A DNA stretch of 64,000 nt from P36-A1 sp049478495 (GTDB lineage Bacteria > Bacillota_I > Bacilli_A > JAJDGJ01). Below the pieces are notes generated by a model. It was given only the letters and a program-made list of their open reading frames with translations. It had not been told where the DNA came from and made no database searches. The stretch spans positions 1,550,001 to 1,614,000 of the forward strand of contig NZ_CP168083.1 of the NCBI RefSeq assembly GCF_049478495.1, given 5' to 3'. A program made the position numbers and the translations under genes. Shown in pieces: positions 43,941 through 53,245 of this stretch (its first letter is position 1; every line of letters begins with the position of its first letter).

Positions 43941-45631
43941 GTAAAGTGTAAAACTTAATTCTACACTTAGGCTATAGATGGTTCATGTAATACTAAATTC
44001 TATACTTAACGATTAAAAGGTGTTTTTTTAGTGATGTTTACTTTCAATACTTATCTATAGTGGTATACTTATATTCAAAGTAAGACTAATTTCTACACAC
44101 TGAAAATCATAGTAGTTTTGTAATTTTGTAATGTTGTAACACTAACTTCTACTATGTATGTATTCATTCAATCGATAGAATTTCGCTTATTTTGATATTA
44201 ATTCGTTACGGTTTATTTCTTTATAAGTTTTGGCTTAAGTATTATACTTGAAGGTTCTATTTCACTAATTTTTAGTAATTGTAATATTTCATTGGTGTTA
44301 TCAATAAAATATTTCATGTAATTAATTGGTGATTTACCATTACAAGTTTCAACTGGATATGAATTAATATGTGAAAAGATTAGATCTAAATCTTCTTGTG
44401 ATTTTAAGCCAAGATTATTTAGATCTTTTTCTTTTGGCAATATATATCGCAATGTTACATGGCCTCTTTCAACATTTGCTTTTTGATATGAAGCCATTGG
44501 ATCACAATAAAATAATTTACTACCTAATTCTTCAATTTTATCAGTTGCATAAAATTCACTACCTCTATCTGTTAAAATCACCTGAAATATATTTTTATAT
44601 AAGTCATCTCCAAGTAAAGACTTTAAATATTTTAGACCATTTACCATTGCTTCCATAGATTTTTCATTTTGATAGACCCCAATCATAATTTTGAATTTTC
44701 TAATATAAAAAGTCTGAATAAATGGACCAGTTGATATATTATTATATACTGTATCCATTTCTACTACAGAGGATGAAGCATGTTCCAATAAATATTTTTC
44801 AAAGTCATTAAACTTTCTGTTGGTTAAATAAGCTCTATTATTTCTTGGCTTTGATTTAATTTTTTTTACTTTTCTTGATACTTTACATCTTAAATCGAGA
44901 TCTATTAAACCATCTTTAGAAAAGACTCCATTAGAAATATAATTATAGAGTGTCTTTTCACAAATATTTAAATTATCATTAGATTTAATAATCGCATATG
45001 GAGAATGTCCATTATTTATTAAAGGTTTGATAATAGAACCGATAATTGAAGCTTGAGAAGTAGTAAGGTTTACACCTATACGTGAATCTACAAGTGAATA
45101 CTCATATTCATTTTGAGCTCTTTTCGCATCATATCTATACCTAGTATATCTACAGCTAAGTATATCAACACATCCATTACAAACACCGATTATTTTATCT
45201 CTATGCTTACAAGGTATCATTGAATAATCAGAGCAAGTATTATTACATTTATTAACTTTACATTCTTGCATATGAATACAATCAAATACAAGACTTCTAT
45301 CTCTTGAATAAGACTTAATATATAAGTATCGATGATTTTTAATTTCTTTGCTTATTGTAGATTTACTTTTACCTAAATCTTTAGCGATTGAAGTTTTAGT
45401 AGCAAGTTCTTTAAGTTTGCTTTCAATGTATTCTCTTTCTACTAAAGTTAAATGTTTACCTTTGTTTGTTTCCATACTAATCACTCTTTCATAAAAATAT
45501 AAAAAGCGAAATCTATTAATACTATTGTATACCTGTGTAAGACTAACTTCTACTGATATTTTAATGAAAATCGATGTAAGACTTAATTCTACGAATTAAG
45601 TGTAAGTGTAGAAGTTAACTTTACACTTTAC
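43940..45631 (-). mobile_element. Complete IS30-family insertion sequence with 13-bp target duplication
   Basis: About 1.69 kb. Terminal inverted repeats: left GTAAAGTGTAAA-ACTTAATTCTACAC, right complement GTAAAGTGTAAA-GTTAACTTCTACAC (about 26 bases, few mismatches). Flanking direct repeats AAGAATAAAAATG occur on both sides. Both subterminal regions have extra copies of a TGTAAGACT-AATTCTAC motif (four or more), probable transposase-binding sites. A single transposase gene, intact. Confidence 0.88.
44213..45484 (-). CDS. IS30-family transposase
   Basis: About 420 residues, longer than the usual 320-380. N-terminal helix-turn-helix (HLTLVEREYIESKL, then SIAKDLGKSKSTISKEI), a cysteine-rich insert (CIHMQECKVNKCNN...CNGCVDILSC, ~residues 70-110) that may bind zinc, and the DDE catalytic core: Asp in VVEMDTVYN, Asp in LTDRGSEF, Glu in KANVERGH. 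The initiator may be GTG at 45484 or ATG at 45475. Confidence 0.93.
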   Translation of the reverse strand: MISMETNKGKHLTLVEREYIESKLKELATKTSIAKDLGKSKSTISKEIKNHRYLYIKSYSRDRSLVFDCIHMQECKVNKCNNTCSDYSMIPCKHRDKIIGVCNGCVDILSCRYTRYRYDAKRAQNEYEYSLVDSRIGVNLTTSQASIIGSIIKPLINNGHSPYAIIKSNDNLNICEKTLYNYISNGVFSKDGLIDLDLRCKVSRKVKKIKSKPRNNRAYLTNRKFNDFEKYLLEHASSSVVEMDTVYNNISTGPFIQTFYIRKFKIMIGVYQNEKSMEAMVNGLKYLKSLLGDDLYKNIFQVILTDRGSEFYATDKIEELGSKLFYCDPMASYQKANVERGHVTLRYILPKEKDLNNLGLKSQEDLDLIFSHINSYPVETCNGKSPINYMKYFIDNTNEILQLLKISEIEPSSIILKPKLIKK

Positions 45632-45731
45632 AAGAATAAAAATGACTAATTGAGTTTAAGATATTATATACTAATAAATATTATTAATGTATAATATCTT
45701 ATATGTATATTTTGTGAAAGGAGTTTGATTT

Positions 45732-46964
45732 GTGCTACAACCTTATAGACAAGAAAAACTTATATACCAATTATTTTATATTTTAATTGCAGGATTTATG
45801 ATTACTGCTTTTGCTACAACATCAATAACAGATTTATTTAATGGATTAATTAAAATAATAACAATGGAAGAGGTTTTAATAACTGATTACTTTGAAGTTG
45901 CAGGTTTTGGGCCAGCATTATTAAACACATCATTAGTAACCTTATTGACACTTTCTATAATAAGAAAAACAGGTATGCGAATGAATGGTTTAGCATTTGC
46001 GGCTATATTTACATTAATAGGATTCTCTTTTTTTGGAAAGAATGTTTATAATATCTTACCTATTTATTTTGGAGTCTTTTTATATGCTAATTATGTCAAT
46101 GAACCTTTAAAAAACTTTTTTTTAATAGCTATATTCTCAACTTGTTTAGCACCATTAATTGGTTCTAACTTCACTGGTACTCCTTCAGGTTTTATCTTAG
46201 GAATTGCTATAGGTATAGTATATGGATTTGTCATTGCACCATTAGCTTCCCATGTTATGAGATTCCATAATGGTTATACATTGTATAATGTTGGATTTGC
46301 CGGTGGAATGTTTGCAATTGTTATAGCATCCATCATTAAAACAATGGGCTTTGAATTAACATCTGTCTATTTTATTAGTGATGAATATCATTATCAATTA
46401 TTATTTTTATCATATGGAATATCAATAGTATTTATTATTTTAGCTTTAATAAATAAAACTTTTTCTCTAAAAGATTATCTTAAATTAACAAAAAGAAGTG
46501 GTAGAGCCGTTACTGACTACTTTGCTTTACATAATCCATGCACTGTTTATATGAATATTGGAGTAATGGGTATTAGTATCACAACCTTAGCATTAGCATG
46601 CCAAGTTCCTTTTAATGGACCAATTATAGGTGCAATCTTTACAATCATGGGCTTTTCTGCATTTGGTGCTAGTCCAGTAAATGCATGTTCAGTAATTATT
46701 GGAGCTGCTTTAATGCACTTTTTATCTGGTAATGAACTTAAAACTGAATATATTATTACTCTAATATTTGTTGTTGGTATTAGCCCAATTGCAGGACAGT
46801 ATGGTCCAATATATGGTATTTTAGCAGGTATGATGCACTATTCAATTGTTTGTTTTTCTGGAAGCTGGCAAGGTGCTTTCAACTTATATAACAATGGTTT
46901 TGCTAGTGGTATCGTTGCTGGTGTTTTAGTTAGTATTATTGATAATATAAGAAAGGTAGAATGA
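45732..46964 (+). CDS. DUF1576 integral membrane protein
   Basis: 410 residues with about 10-12 membrane helices and several Gly/Pro-rich loops (LIGSNFTGTPSGFILG, FGASPVNACS, SPIAGQYGPIYG). It is the DUF1576 family of Bacillota. The symmetric repeated layout suggests a transporter-like inverted repeat. Function unknown. GTG start at 45732 with AAAGGAG 8 bases upstream. Confidence 0.85.
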   Translation: MLQPYRQEKLIYQLFYILIAGFMITAFATTSITDLFNGLIKIITMEEVLITDYFEVAGFGPALLNTSLVTLLTLSIIRKTGMRMNGLAFAAIFTLIGFSFFGKNVYNILPIYFGVFLYANYVNEPLKNFFLIAIFSTCLAPLIGSNFTGTPSGFILGIAIGIVYGFVIAPLASHVMRFHNGYTLYNVGFAGGMFAIVIASIIKTMGFELTSVYFISDEYHYQLLFLSYGISIVFIILALINKTFSLKDYLKLTKRSGRAVTDYFALHNPCTVYMNIGVMGISITTLALACQVPFNGPIIGAIFTIMGFSAFGASPVNACSVIIGAALMHFLSGNELKTEYIITLIFVVGISPIAGQYGPIYGILAGMMHYSIVCFSGSWQGAFNLYNNGFASGIVAGVLVSIIDNIRKVE

Positions 46965-47305
46965 AAATGAGATTAAATGAATATAAAAAAATAGGAAAAC
47001 TTAGTGATGAAATTATTACTTACTTTTTAAAGAATAACTACCATCACATTAATTTTGATATCGCAATAGAAGATGAAAGAATCATTTTAAATATTGAAAT
47101 TAATAATATAAAAGCAAAAGAAGAAAAGAAAATAATTGAATCTTTTGATTCAAGAAGAAATTATTCTGTAGAGGAATATGGATGGGAGCTTCTTGGTGAA
47201 AGTGAAAGTTCAAATGAGTTAGAACTAGTTGGTATGTTGTTTGATCGTTTCTACTATGAAAAAGAAGGAACAACTGGCAAAATAAAACTTGTAAGATTTA
47301 TCTAA
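46961..47305 (+). CDS. Small cytosolic partner of the DUF1576 protein
   Basis: 114 residues, alpha/beta, acidic. Start ATG overlaps the upstream stop (ATGA), so it is translationally coupled with the DUF1576 gene. The sequence RLNEYKKIGKLSDEIITYFLKN and repeated beta strands suggest an ATPase-like or sensor fold, but no family is recognised. A role as cytosolic regulator of the membrane protein is inferred from coupling only. Confidence 0.75.
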   Translation: MKMRLNEYKKIGKLSDEIITYFLKNNYHHINFDIAIEDERIILNIEINNIKAKEEKKIIESFDSRRNYSVEEYGWELLGESESSNELELVGMLFDRFYYEKEGTTGKIKLVRFI

Positions 47306-47306
47306 A

Positions 47307-47342
47307 AAGATACTAAGTTAGAATAACTAACTTAGTATCTTT
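47307..47342. terminator. Bidirectional terminator between convergent genes
   Basis: AAGATACTAAGTTAG pairs perfectly with CTAACTTAGTATCTT around an AATAA loop, flanked by A and T runs. Confidence 0.9.
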
Positions 47343-47350
47343 TATTATGC

Positions 47351-48472
47351 TTAAACATCAATTAACAATTTTTCTTCATCATATTCTCTTTTTAAGTGAT
47401 ATTTAAATATTCTATCAATGATAAACATTCCTTTTTTACGTATAAACATATGTATTATAAAATATATAATGTAAACTAGACCTATTATACTAAAGACTGA
47501 ATTTACATTTCCAGAAGTAAATATCATTGGAAAACAAGCTGGTAAATATACAATGCATGTTCTTAAAAAACGTTTTATCATATTATCATTATTAGTATCT
47601 AGATAAGTGTCACTTAGCTTCATTGCTATGGTTTGATACTTCTTACTAAACAATGGAATAGTAAAGAATATTATAATAACCACAGAAGCTAGAATAGTTG
47701 TAATATTTGATGATGTATATGTATCACTACTACTTATATGTTTAGCTGACACTACTAAAGCAGCAATTAAATTCATAAAAATACTCATAACAAATATAAC
47801 TGCAATATCAGCTAAATAAATAACAAATTGTTTAAACTTAGTAACTTGAAAATAGCTACTTTTTGCTGATTGATCTTTTTCAGGATTAAAAACAAAATTT
47901 AATTTATTTGCAACTAAAGCTCCTATAACTGCTCCTAAAGTATTAAACATTAAATCATTAATATCAAACAATCTATATGGATAAGGATAAATAAAGAACA
48001 ATCCTGATAATTGAAGAAGTTCAAATGATAATGATACTAGAAAAGCTATTACAATTATCTTAGATAAAGGTTGATTAAATAATTTTTTAAGATATACTCC
48101 TAATGGAAATAACAATATTACATTGAATAATGTTGTATACACTGGTGGAGCTTTAAAGAAACCTATAACTGAAAAACCGTGTTTTGCAAAATAAGTTGAT
48201 ATATCTTTTATAAAATATAGTGGATCAAGTTGCATATAATTTGTTAATGGAAGTAACTTATCACTCATTTCAGTAATATCAGGTAGTGGTAAAATTGTCA
48301 TGAAATAAGCAACTTCAATATAAAAAATAAATGACAAAAAAACAAATCCTTCTTTTACAACAAAATAACCATTTCTTCTAAATTCCATTAGATAAGTAAA
48401 AAGTAATATAAAATAAAATAAAAAAGTAAATATTAATAATGCCACAATAATTGTATTGGCATAAATAGACAT
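47351..48472 (-). CDS. VanZ-family membrane protein
   Basis: About 373 residues from the ATG at 48472 (GGAAG stands ~6 bases upstream; longer starts lack a site). A VanZ-like region at ~100-200 (FNVILLFPLGVYLKKLF, LFDINDLMFNTLGAVIGALVANKL) has the conserved Asp in DINDLMFN. The C-terminal half has an RDD-like set of helices (KQFVIYLADIAVIFVMSIF). About 8 membrane helices. VanZ proteins give low-level glycopeptide (teicoplanin) tolerance in some hosts; other members are not studied. Confidence 0.85.
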   Translation of the reverse strand: MSIYANTIIVALLIFTFLFYFILLFTYLMEFRRNGYFVVKEGFVFLSFIFYIEVAYFMTILPLPDITEMSDKLLPLTNYMQLDPLYFIKDISTYFAKHGFSVIGFFKAPPVYTTLFNVILLFPLGVYLKKLFNQPLSKIIVIAFLVSLSFELLQLSGLFFIYPYPYRLFDINDLMFNTLGAVIGALVANKLNFVFNPEKDQSAKSSYFQVTKFKQFVIYLADIAVIFVMSIFMNLIAALVVSAKHISSSDTYTSSNITTILASVVIIIFFTIPLFSKKYQTIAMKLSDTYLDTNNDNMIKRFLRTCIVYLPACFPMIFTSGNVNSVFSIIGLVYIIYFIIHMFIRKKGMFIIDRIFKYHLKREYDEEKLLIDV

Positions 48473-48679
48473 AGACATCTTCCTTTCATTGTAATTATAA
48501 TGGATAGAGATTAATTCTAAAAGCATATAAGCTATATTTTTAATATTCTAACTATGCCTTTACTATTTATTTATAGTTTATATAAGAAATTGATATATAT
48601 TATGTTTTTAAACATATAGATTCATACAATGTAATACTATATAATATAATAGACAATAACATGAAAGGAATTAAAACAA

Positions 48680-49306
48680 ATGAAAATAATCGCAATAAAT
48701 GCATCAGCAAGAGCAAATGGAAACACTGAACAGGTAATCCTAAGAGCACAAGAAAGATTAGAAGCAAACAATATTCAAGTAGAAGTTATCAATATTGCTA
48801 CAAAACTTATACATGGTTGTATTGCCTGTGAATACTGTCATAAAAAAGATAATACTAATAATGAATGTGTCTTTAAAGATGATATTGTAAATGAAGTAAC
48901 TAAAAAATTAAGAGAAGCCGATGGTATTATTGTTGGATCTCCAACTTACTATGGTGGAATTACTGGAAACCTAAAGAGTTTATTAGATAGAGCCTTCTAT
49001 ACAAACTCAGACCTTTTATCAAATAAAGTGGCTTTACCATTTGTTGTAGAGCGTCGTGGTGGTGGTATGGATGCTTTAAGACAAATTGAAAACTACTTTG
49101 CTTTAGCTTCAACTTATCTTGTACCTACAAGATATTGGAGTGTTCTACACGGAAGAAAAATTCAAGAGGTCTTAAATGATGATGAAGGACTACTTAATAT
49201 TGATTTTAGTGTTGAAAGTATGATAAAAATGTTAGCACATAAAGATGAAATGAAACTAGGTGAAATGCCATGGAAAATGACAAACTTTTTTGCCAAGGTA
49301 AAATAA
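48680..49306 (+). CDS. NADPH-dependent FMN reductase / flavodoxin-like oxidoreductase
   Basis: 208 residues. Flavodoxin-like FMN reductase fold: IAINASARANGNTEQV (phosphate loop), CIACEYCHKKD (a CxxC pair near 48), GSPTYYGGITGNLKSLLDR (FMN contact). The CxxC segment resembles iron-sulfur flavoproteins of anaerobes, though fewer cysteines are present. Its 3' end overlaps the start of the sirtuin gene by 37 bases. Confidence 0.88.
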   Translation: MKIIAINASARANGNTEQVILRAQERLEANNIQVEVINIATKLIHGCIACEYCHKKDNTNNECVFKDDIVNEVTKKLREADGIIVGSPTYYGGITGNLKSLLDRAFYTNSDLLSNKVALPFVVERRGGGMDALRQIENYFALASTYLVPTRYWSVLHGRKIQEVLNDDEGLLNIDFSVESMIKMLAHKDEMKLGEMPWKMTNFFAKVK

Positions 49307-50016
49307 AACAATTACATGATTTAATTGAAAAATCAAAGAATATAGTAGCTTTAACTGGTGCAGGAATATCTGTTGAAAGTGGTATACCTGATTTTGCCTC
49401 AAGTAAAGGACTAATAGAAGGAAAGAAAGTATATCCAACACAACTTGTACTTTCACATAACTTTTTCTACGAACATCCAGATCTGTTTTATAAATTTTAT
49501 AATCAATACTTAGTTAATCCTAATGCACAACCTAATGCTGCACATACTTATCTAGCAGAATTAGAAAAAACAGGAAAACTAAAAGGTGTTATAACGCAAA
49601 ATATTGATGATTTACACCAAAAAGCAGGAAGTAAAAATGTAATAACATTACATGGCTCAACTAATTACTACACTTGTTATCATTGTAATAACCATTACAC
49701 TATGAGTGAACTATCATTTAATGGAATTCTAAAATGCCCTAATTGCAATCATTTATTAAAACCAGATGTAGTATTGTATGGTGAAAACTTAAACAATGAT
49801 GATTTAAAAAATGCTATTAATCTTTTGATTAATGCAGATTTACTTCTAGTAATAGGCACAGCCTTACAAGTATATCCAGCTGCAGGTCTTATTGATTATT
49901 TTAACAAAAATTTAGTTGAAATAAATTTAAAACCTACTACTATAGACAATTCTTTGACTTTAGGAGTATATGAAAAAGCTGGAACAGTTTTTAAACTATT
50001 AAAGGAATTAGATTAA
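49270..50016 (+). CDS. Sir2-family NAD-dependent protein deacylase
   Basis: 248 residues, usual length. ALTGAGISVESGIPDF (NAD site), TQNIDDLHQKAG (catalytic neighbourhood), LHGS (catalytic His), zinc site CYHC...CPNC, and VVLYGE. Deacetylates or deacylates lysine with NAD. The ATG at 49270 lies inside the upstream gene, so translation is coupled. Pairing with a flavin reductase suggests redox/NAD linkage. Confidence 0.92.
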   Translation: MENDKLFCQGKIKQLHDLIEKSKNIVALTGAGISVESGIPDFASSKGLIEGKKVYPTQLVLSHNFFYEHPDLFYKFYNQYLVNPNAQPNAAHTYLAELEKTGKLKGVITQNIDDLHQKAGSKNVITLHGSTNYYTCYHCNNHYTMSELSFNGILKCPNCNHLLKPDVVLYGENLNNDDLKNAINLLINADLLLVIGTALQVYPAAGLIDYFNKNLVEINLKPTTIDNSLTLGVYEKAGTVFKLLKELD

Positions 50017-50024
50017 ATATAAAA

Positions 50025-50063
50025 GAAAACCGATAATGAATATAAATTCATAATCGGTTTTTA
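50025..50063. terminator. Bidirectional terminator between sirtuin and PucR genes
   Basis: AAAACCGATAATGAAT pairs with ATTCATAATCGGTTTT, flanked by A and T runs. Confidence 0.9.
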
Positions 50064-50104
50064 TTTGTCTTTTTTCATAATTATATTATACTAAAAGTTA
50101 ATAA

Positions 50105-51199
50105 TTAAAAGACAAAATCTGTATTATTTAAATTATATATATTTACTGCTAGTGATAAATTTTTATAAAACTCAAATTCACTAGAACTTTCTTCTAACAT
50201 CTGTCTTAATTTATTGATACGGTATCTAATTGTATTTTCATGCACATACAATAATTTTGCACTATCTTTAATATCTCCAGTAGCAGTAATATAAGCAATA
50301 GCAGTTTCCATCATTAGCTCATCAGATAATATTGGATCTAAGTACTCTTGCATAAAGCTTTGGTATTCTGGTTTTTTATAGTTTTTAATCAATAAGTGTA
50401 AGAAATCTTCATCTTTATTTGTTACCAACCTTCTTTTAGTTACATATGCTACTTGTAAGTTTGATAAGGCATTAGAAATACTCATGGCCATATCTTCTCG
50501 AAGTAAAGTCATTCCTATATAATAATCAAAGTCATCCATTATATTTGTAAAGTAATCAATGTAATAAGTAAGAGCTTTATCTTCTTTTATAAATATAAAA
50601 GCAGAGTTATAGTATTTATAAACTTTTGTTCCTTGTGCTAACTTATTTATTTCATGATAAGCATCATGATCCATTATTTTAAATACAAAAACTAAATATT
50701 TAGTTCTTTTATTTAAATCAAACAATTCTAAAGCTTTAGTATTTGTAATTGTTTCATTGATAATACCATCAATCATTTGTTCATAATAATTATTTCTTTC
50801 TCCATCTCTTATCTCATAAGAAACTTCATAAATGATATCCTCAAAAGTAAGGTCATAGCCAAAAAAGAAGATTGGAAAAGAGTGTCTTGTAGCTAGTCTT
50901 CTAACTTTTTCAGGTAATTGCTTATAGTAAACTCTTTTAATAGCTAGTCCACTAACCTTATCCTGTATTAATTGTTTAACAATATCATAAAGCAATTGAT
51001 CATTATCTTTAGCAACAAGTAAAGAGCTTATTACTAATTCATTTTCTCTAAAGTATTCAACATCATCTAATAACTCAGGATCAAATTCATAATCTAATAC
51101 AGAAACATTATCAATTTTATTATCTATATTAGCATTAGGAATAACTAATTCCATTTTCTTTAAAATAACATTATCCATTATTGTACGTAAAGTTTGCAT
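50105..51199 (-). CDS. PucR-family transcriptional regulator
   Basis: 364 residues. N-terminal PucR domain (~10-130; NVSVLDYEFDPELLDDVEYF...NELVISSLL), a central GGDEF-like divergent region, and the C-terminal PucR helix-turn-helix (DSAKLLYVHENTIRYRINKLRQML, ~320-343). PucR proteins control purine catabolism and other metabolic genes. No target operon is next to it. Start 51199. Confidence 0.9.
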   Translation of the reverse strand: MQTLRTIMDNVILKKMELVIPNANIDNKIDNVSVLDYEFDPELLDDVEYFRENELVISSLLVAKDNDQLLYDIVKQLIQDKVSGLAIKRVYYKQLPEKVRRLATRHSFPIFFFGYDLTFEDIIYEVSYEIRDGERNNYYEQMIDGIINETITNTKALELFDLNKRTKYLVFVFKIMDHDAYHEINKLAQGTKVYKYYNSAFIFIKEDKALTYYIDYFTNIMDDFDYYIGMTLLREDMAMSISNALSNLQVAYVTKRRLVTNKDEDFLHLLIKNYKKPEYQSFMQEYLDPILSDELMMETAIAYITATGDIKDSAKLLYVHENTIRYRINKLRQMLEESSSEFEFYKNLSLAVNIYNLNNTDFVF

Positions 51200-51261
51200 G
51201 ATATCACCTCTTATTTTATTATAGCAAACACTAATGTATAATAAAAGCTAAAAACGCTCAC

Positions 51262-51292
51262 AAAAAAAGGATATGTTTAAAACATAACCTTA
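51262..51292 (-). terminator. Terminator after the DUF1904 gene
   Basis: On the minus strand AAGGTTATGTTT pairs with AAACATATCCTT, followed by six T. Confidence 0.85.
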
Positions 51293-51301
51293 ATTTAAGC
51301 T

Positions 51302-51634
51302 TTAGTCTAAAAATCTTTCAAGATTTTCATAATAATTTGTTGGTTGTATTTCAATAAATTGGACTATTACTTCTTCTTTTCCTAAACCTTTTAAAGCTTC
51401 AGTTATAATAGTTGCAACCTCATCTTTAGTTTTATCAGGTCGCTTAAACCATTCTACTTTCACAAAACAAGTTAATTCATTTACTTTTCCATCAATATAA
51501 GCAGTTGCTTGTGTATCATAAAAAGTTATCCAGTCACTTGGACATTCAATAACTTCTGCAAGTAACTGTGTTTTCTCAGTAATAAACTTTTCAAGCATAG
51601 GCGTATTTACATTTTTAAATGTTATATGTGGCAT
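51302..51634 (-). CDS. DUF1904 protein, tautomerase-like
   Basis: 110 residues. The MPHITFKNV start has the N-terminal Pro after Met that acts as general base in the tautomerase superfamily. DUF1904 members have this fold and length. Reaction unknown. AGGAAAG upstream of the ATG. Confidence 0.82.
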   Translation of the reverse strand: MPHITFKNVNTPMLEKFITEKTQLLAEVIECPSDWITFYDTQATAYIDGKVNELTCFVKVEWFKRPDKTKDEVATIITEALKGLGKEEVIVQFIEIQPTNYYENLERFLD

Positions 51635-51951
51635 TATCTTTCCTCCATGTGTGTTTTAATTAATTATAGCACTTTCTTATAAAGAATGGCATACATTTAA
51701 TAAATATCAACTAGTCTTATCAATAATTGTAGTAAAAGAAATAGTTTTATAAGTAAGTACTAAATAATTATACCTCCAGTTAGACTTTACTTCTATTATT
51801 AACAAAAACAATGGCATTTAAAATAGTAAAAATGATAAGCGTTTTCTTTATAATTTAATAGACATTTTTTGTACTTATACACATGCCATTTATTGCATTT
51901 ATTTATCTAGTAGTATATTATAAAAAAGACAGTAAAAAGGAGGATATATAT
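51635..51951. other. Divergent intergenic region
   Basis: About 315 bases with no gene. It holds promoters for DUF1904 (minus) and the small membrane protein operon (plus). No riboswitch consensus seen; a hydrophobic 23-codon frame upstream of the chosen start at 51952 lacks a ribosome binding site. Confidence 0.4.
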
Positions 51952-52413
51952 ATGATAAATGATAATTCATTATATAGACATATATTCAATGAAAATAATA
52001 TAATTGTAGATGAAAATAAAATGTTAGAATACTCAAAACTTTTAAATAAATTATTAAGCATAGTTGCTTTTTCTTTTATACTAGGTGGACTACTAACAAC
52101 TTTTTTAGCAAACTTTATTAGTTTATTTGTCTACATATCATACAATGAATATGCTTCACTTATACTAGGTAATATTTGCTTTGTCTTTGCCTTTATTTTA
52201 ATAAAAAAGAATTTAAGTTTATATTTTGCAAATAATCCAATAACAATAATTGGAATTATATATCCTGCTTTTTTTAATGCTAAGTTATTAAACATTGGTT
52301 TTAACAATTTATTAGGTAATACACTAGATTTTTATGCAGTCTTTTTGTTAATAAGTATTATAATCTATTATTTAATTTTGAATCAATATTATTTAAGACA
52401 AAAGGCGGAGTAA
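51952..52413 (+). CDS. Four-helix membrane protein, unknown
   Basis: 153 residues starting at 51952, where AAGGAGG is 10 bases upstream; the frame is open to 51883 but without a site. Helices at about 32-52, 58-78, 90-108 and 125-147. It is the first gene of a three-gene operon with the metallophosphoesterase (3-base gap) and CAP protein. No family recognised. Confidence 0.7.
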   Translation: MINDNSLYRHIFNENNIIVDENKMLEYSKLLNKLLSIVAFSFILGGLLTTFLANFISLFVYISYNEYASLILGNICFVFAFILIKKNLSLYFANNPITIIGIIYPAFFNAKLLNIGFNNLLGNTLDFYAVFLLISIIIYYLILNQYYLRQKAE

Positions 52414-52416
52414 AAT

Positions 52417-53232
52417 ATGTTAAGTAAGAAGAATCTAGTATATATGTGTATTGGTATGGTTGGTATTATTTTATTATTTATAATATTTTTTACAATCCCA
52501 AGCAATTATCAAAATAAAATAAAAGTAAATGAAACAACTATTGATGTTACAAAAGATAAAGAAATAGCAAACAAGCCAATATCAATTGCAGTGTTGTCAG
52601 ACTTTCAAATAGGCAGTGATTATACTGTTGAACAGTTAAATAGAGTAATTACAAGACTTAATTCATATGATCCAGATATTGTAGTTTTTAATGGTGATAT
52701 TTTAGGTGAAAAAGTAGAAATAAGTAAAGAAGATAAAAAAGCATTAATTTTAGAATTAGAAAAAATAAAACCGTTATATGGAAAGTTTGCTATAACAGGA
52801 GATCAAGATGGAAAAACATCTAAAGAAATATTATTTTCAGGAGGCTTTGAACAACTAGAAAATAAGACAAGAAACATTAACCTTTACACTAAAAATATTA
52901 CAATTAGTGGATTATTGAGTAAAGATTATGAAAAGACACTAGATAGTGTTTCAGATAAAACAATTAACCTTGCATTCATTCATAATCCTACTCCAGTAGA
53001 TAAATTAGTAAAGTACAATTTAAATGCAGTAGTTACTGCACATACTCTAGGAGGCCAATATAATTTACCATTATTTGGCTCTGTCTATTCAGATATCAAA
53101 GCTATACCTTATTATAAAGGCAGCAAAGTAATAAGTGATACCTTAGTTATAAATAATAATGGAATTGGTACAAAACATGGCGACATGCGATTTAGAGCCC
53201 CCTCCACAATAGATTTACTATATATAAAATGA
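52417..53232 (+). CDS. Membrane-anchored calcineurin-like metallophosphoesterase with altered metal ligands
   Basis: 271 residues. Membrane helix at ~8-27, then a YkuE/YaeI-like phosphoesterase fold on the outside. The family motifs are recognisable but changed: D-x-H reads SDFQIG (Gln for His), GD reads NGDI (kept), GNHE/D reads GDQD, and the final GHTHGGQ reads AHTLGGQ (Gly-to-Ala and the second His lost). Loss of about three metal ligands makes ordinary dinuclear catalysis doubtful; it may be a binding protein or use one metal. Confidence 0.8.
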   Translation: MLSKKNLVYMCIGMVGIILLFIIFFTIPSNYQNKIKVNETTIDVTKDKEIANKPISIAVLSDFQIGSDYTVEQLNRVITRLNSYDPDIVVFNGDILGEKVEISKEDKKALILELEKIKPLYGKFAITGDQDGKTSKEILFSGGFEQLENKTRNINLYTKNITISGLLSKDYEKTLDSVSDKTINLAFIHNPTPVDKLVKYNLNAVVTAHTLGGQYNLPLFGSVYSDIKAIPYYKGSKVISDTLVINNNGIGTKHGDMRFRAPSTIDLLYIK

Positions 53233-53245
53233 AAGGTGAGTAAGA

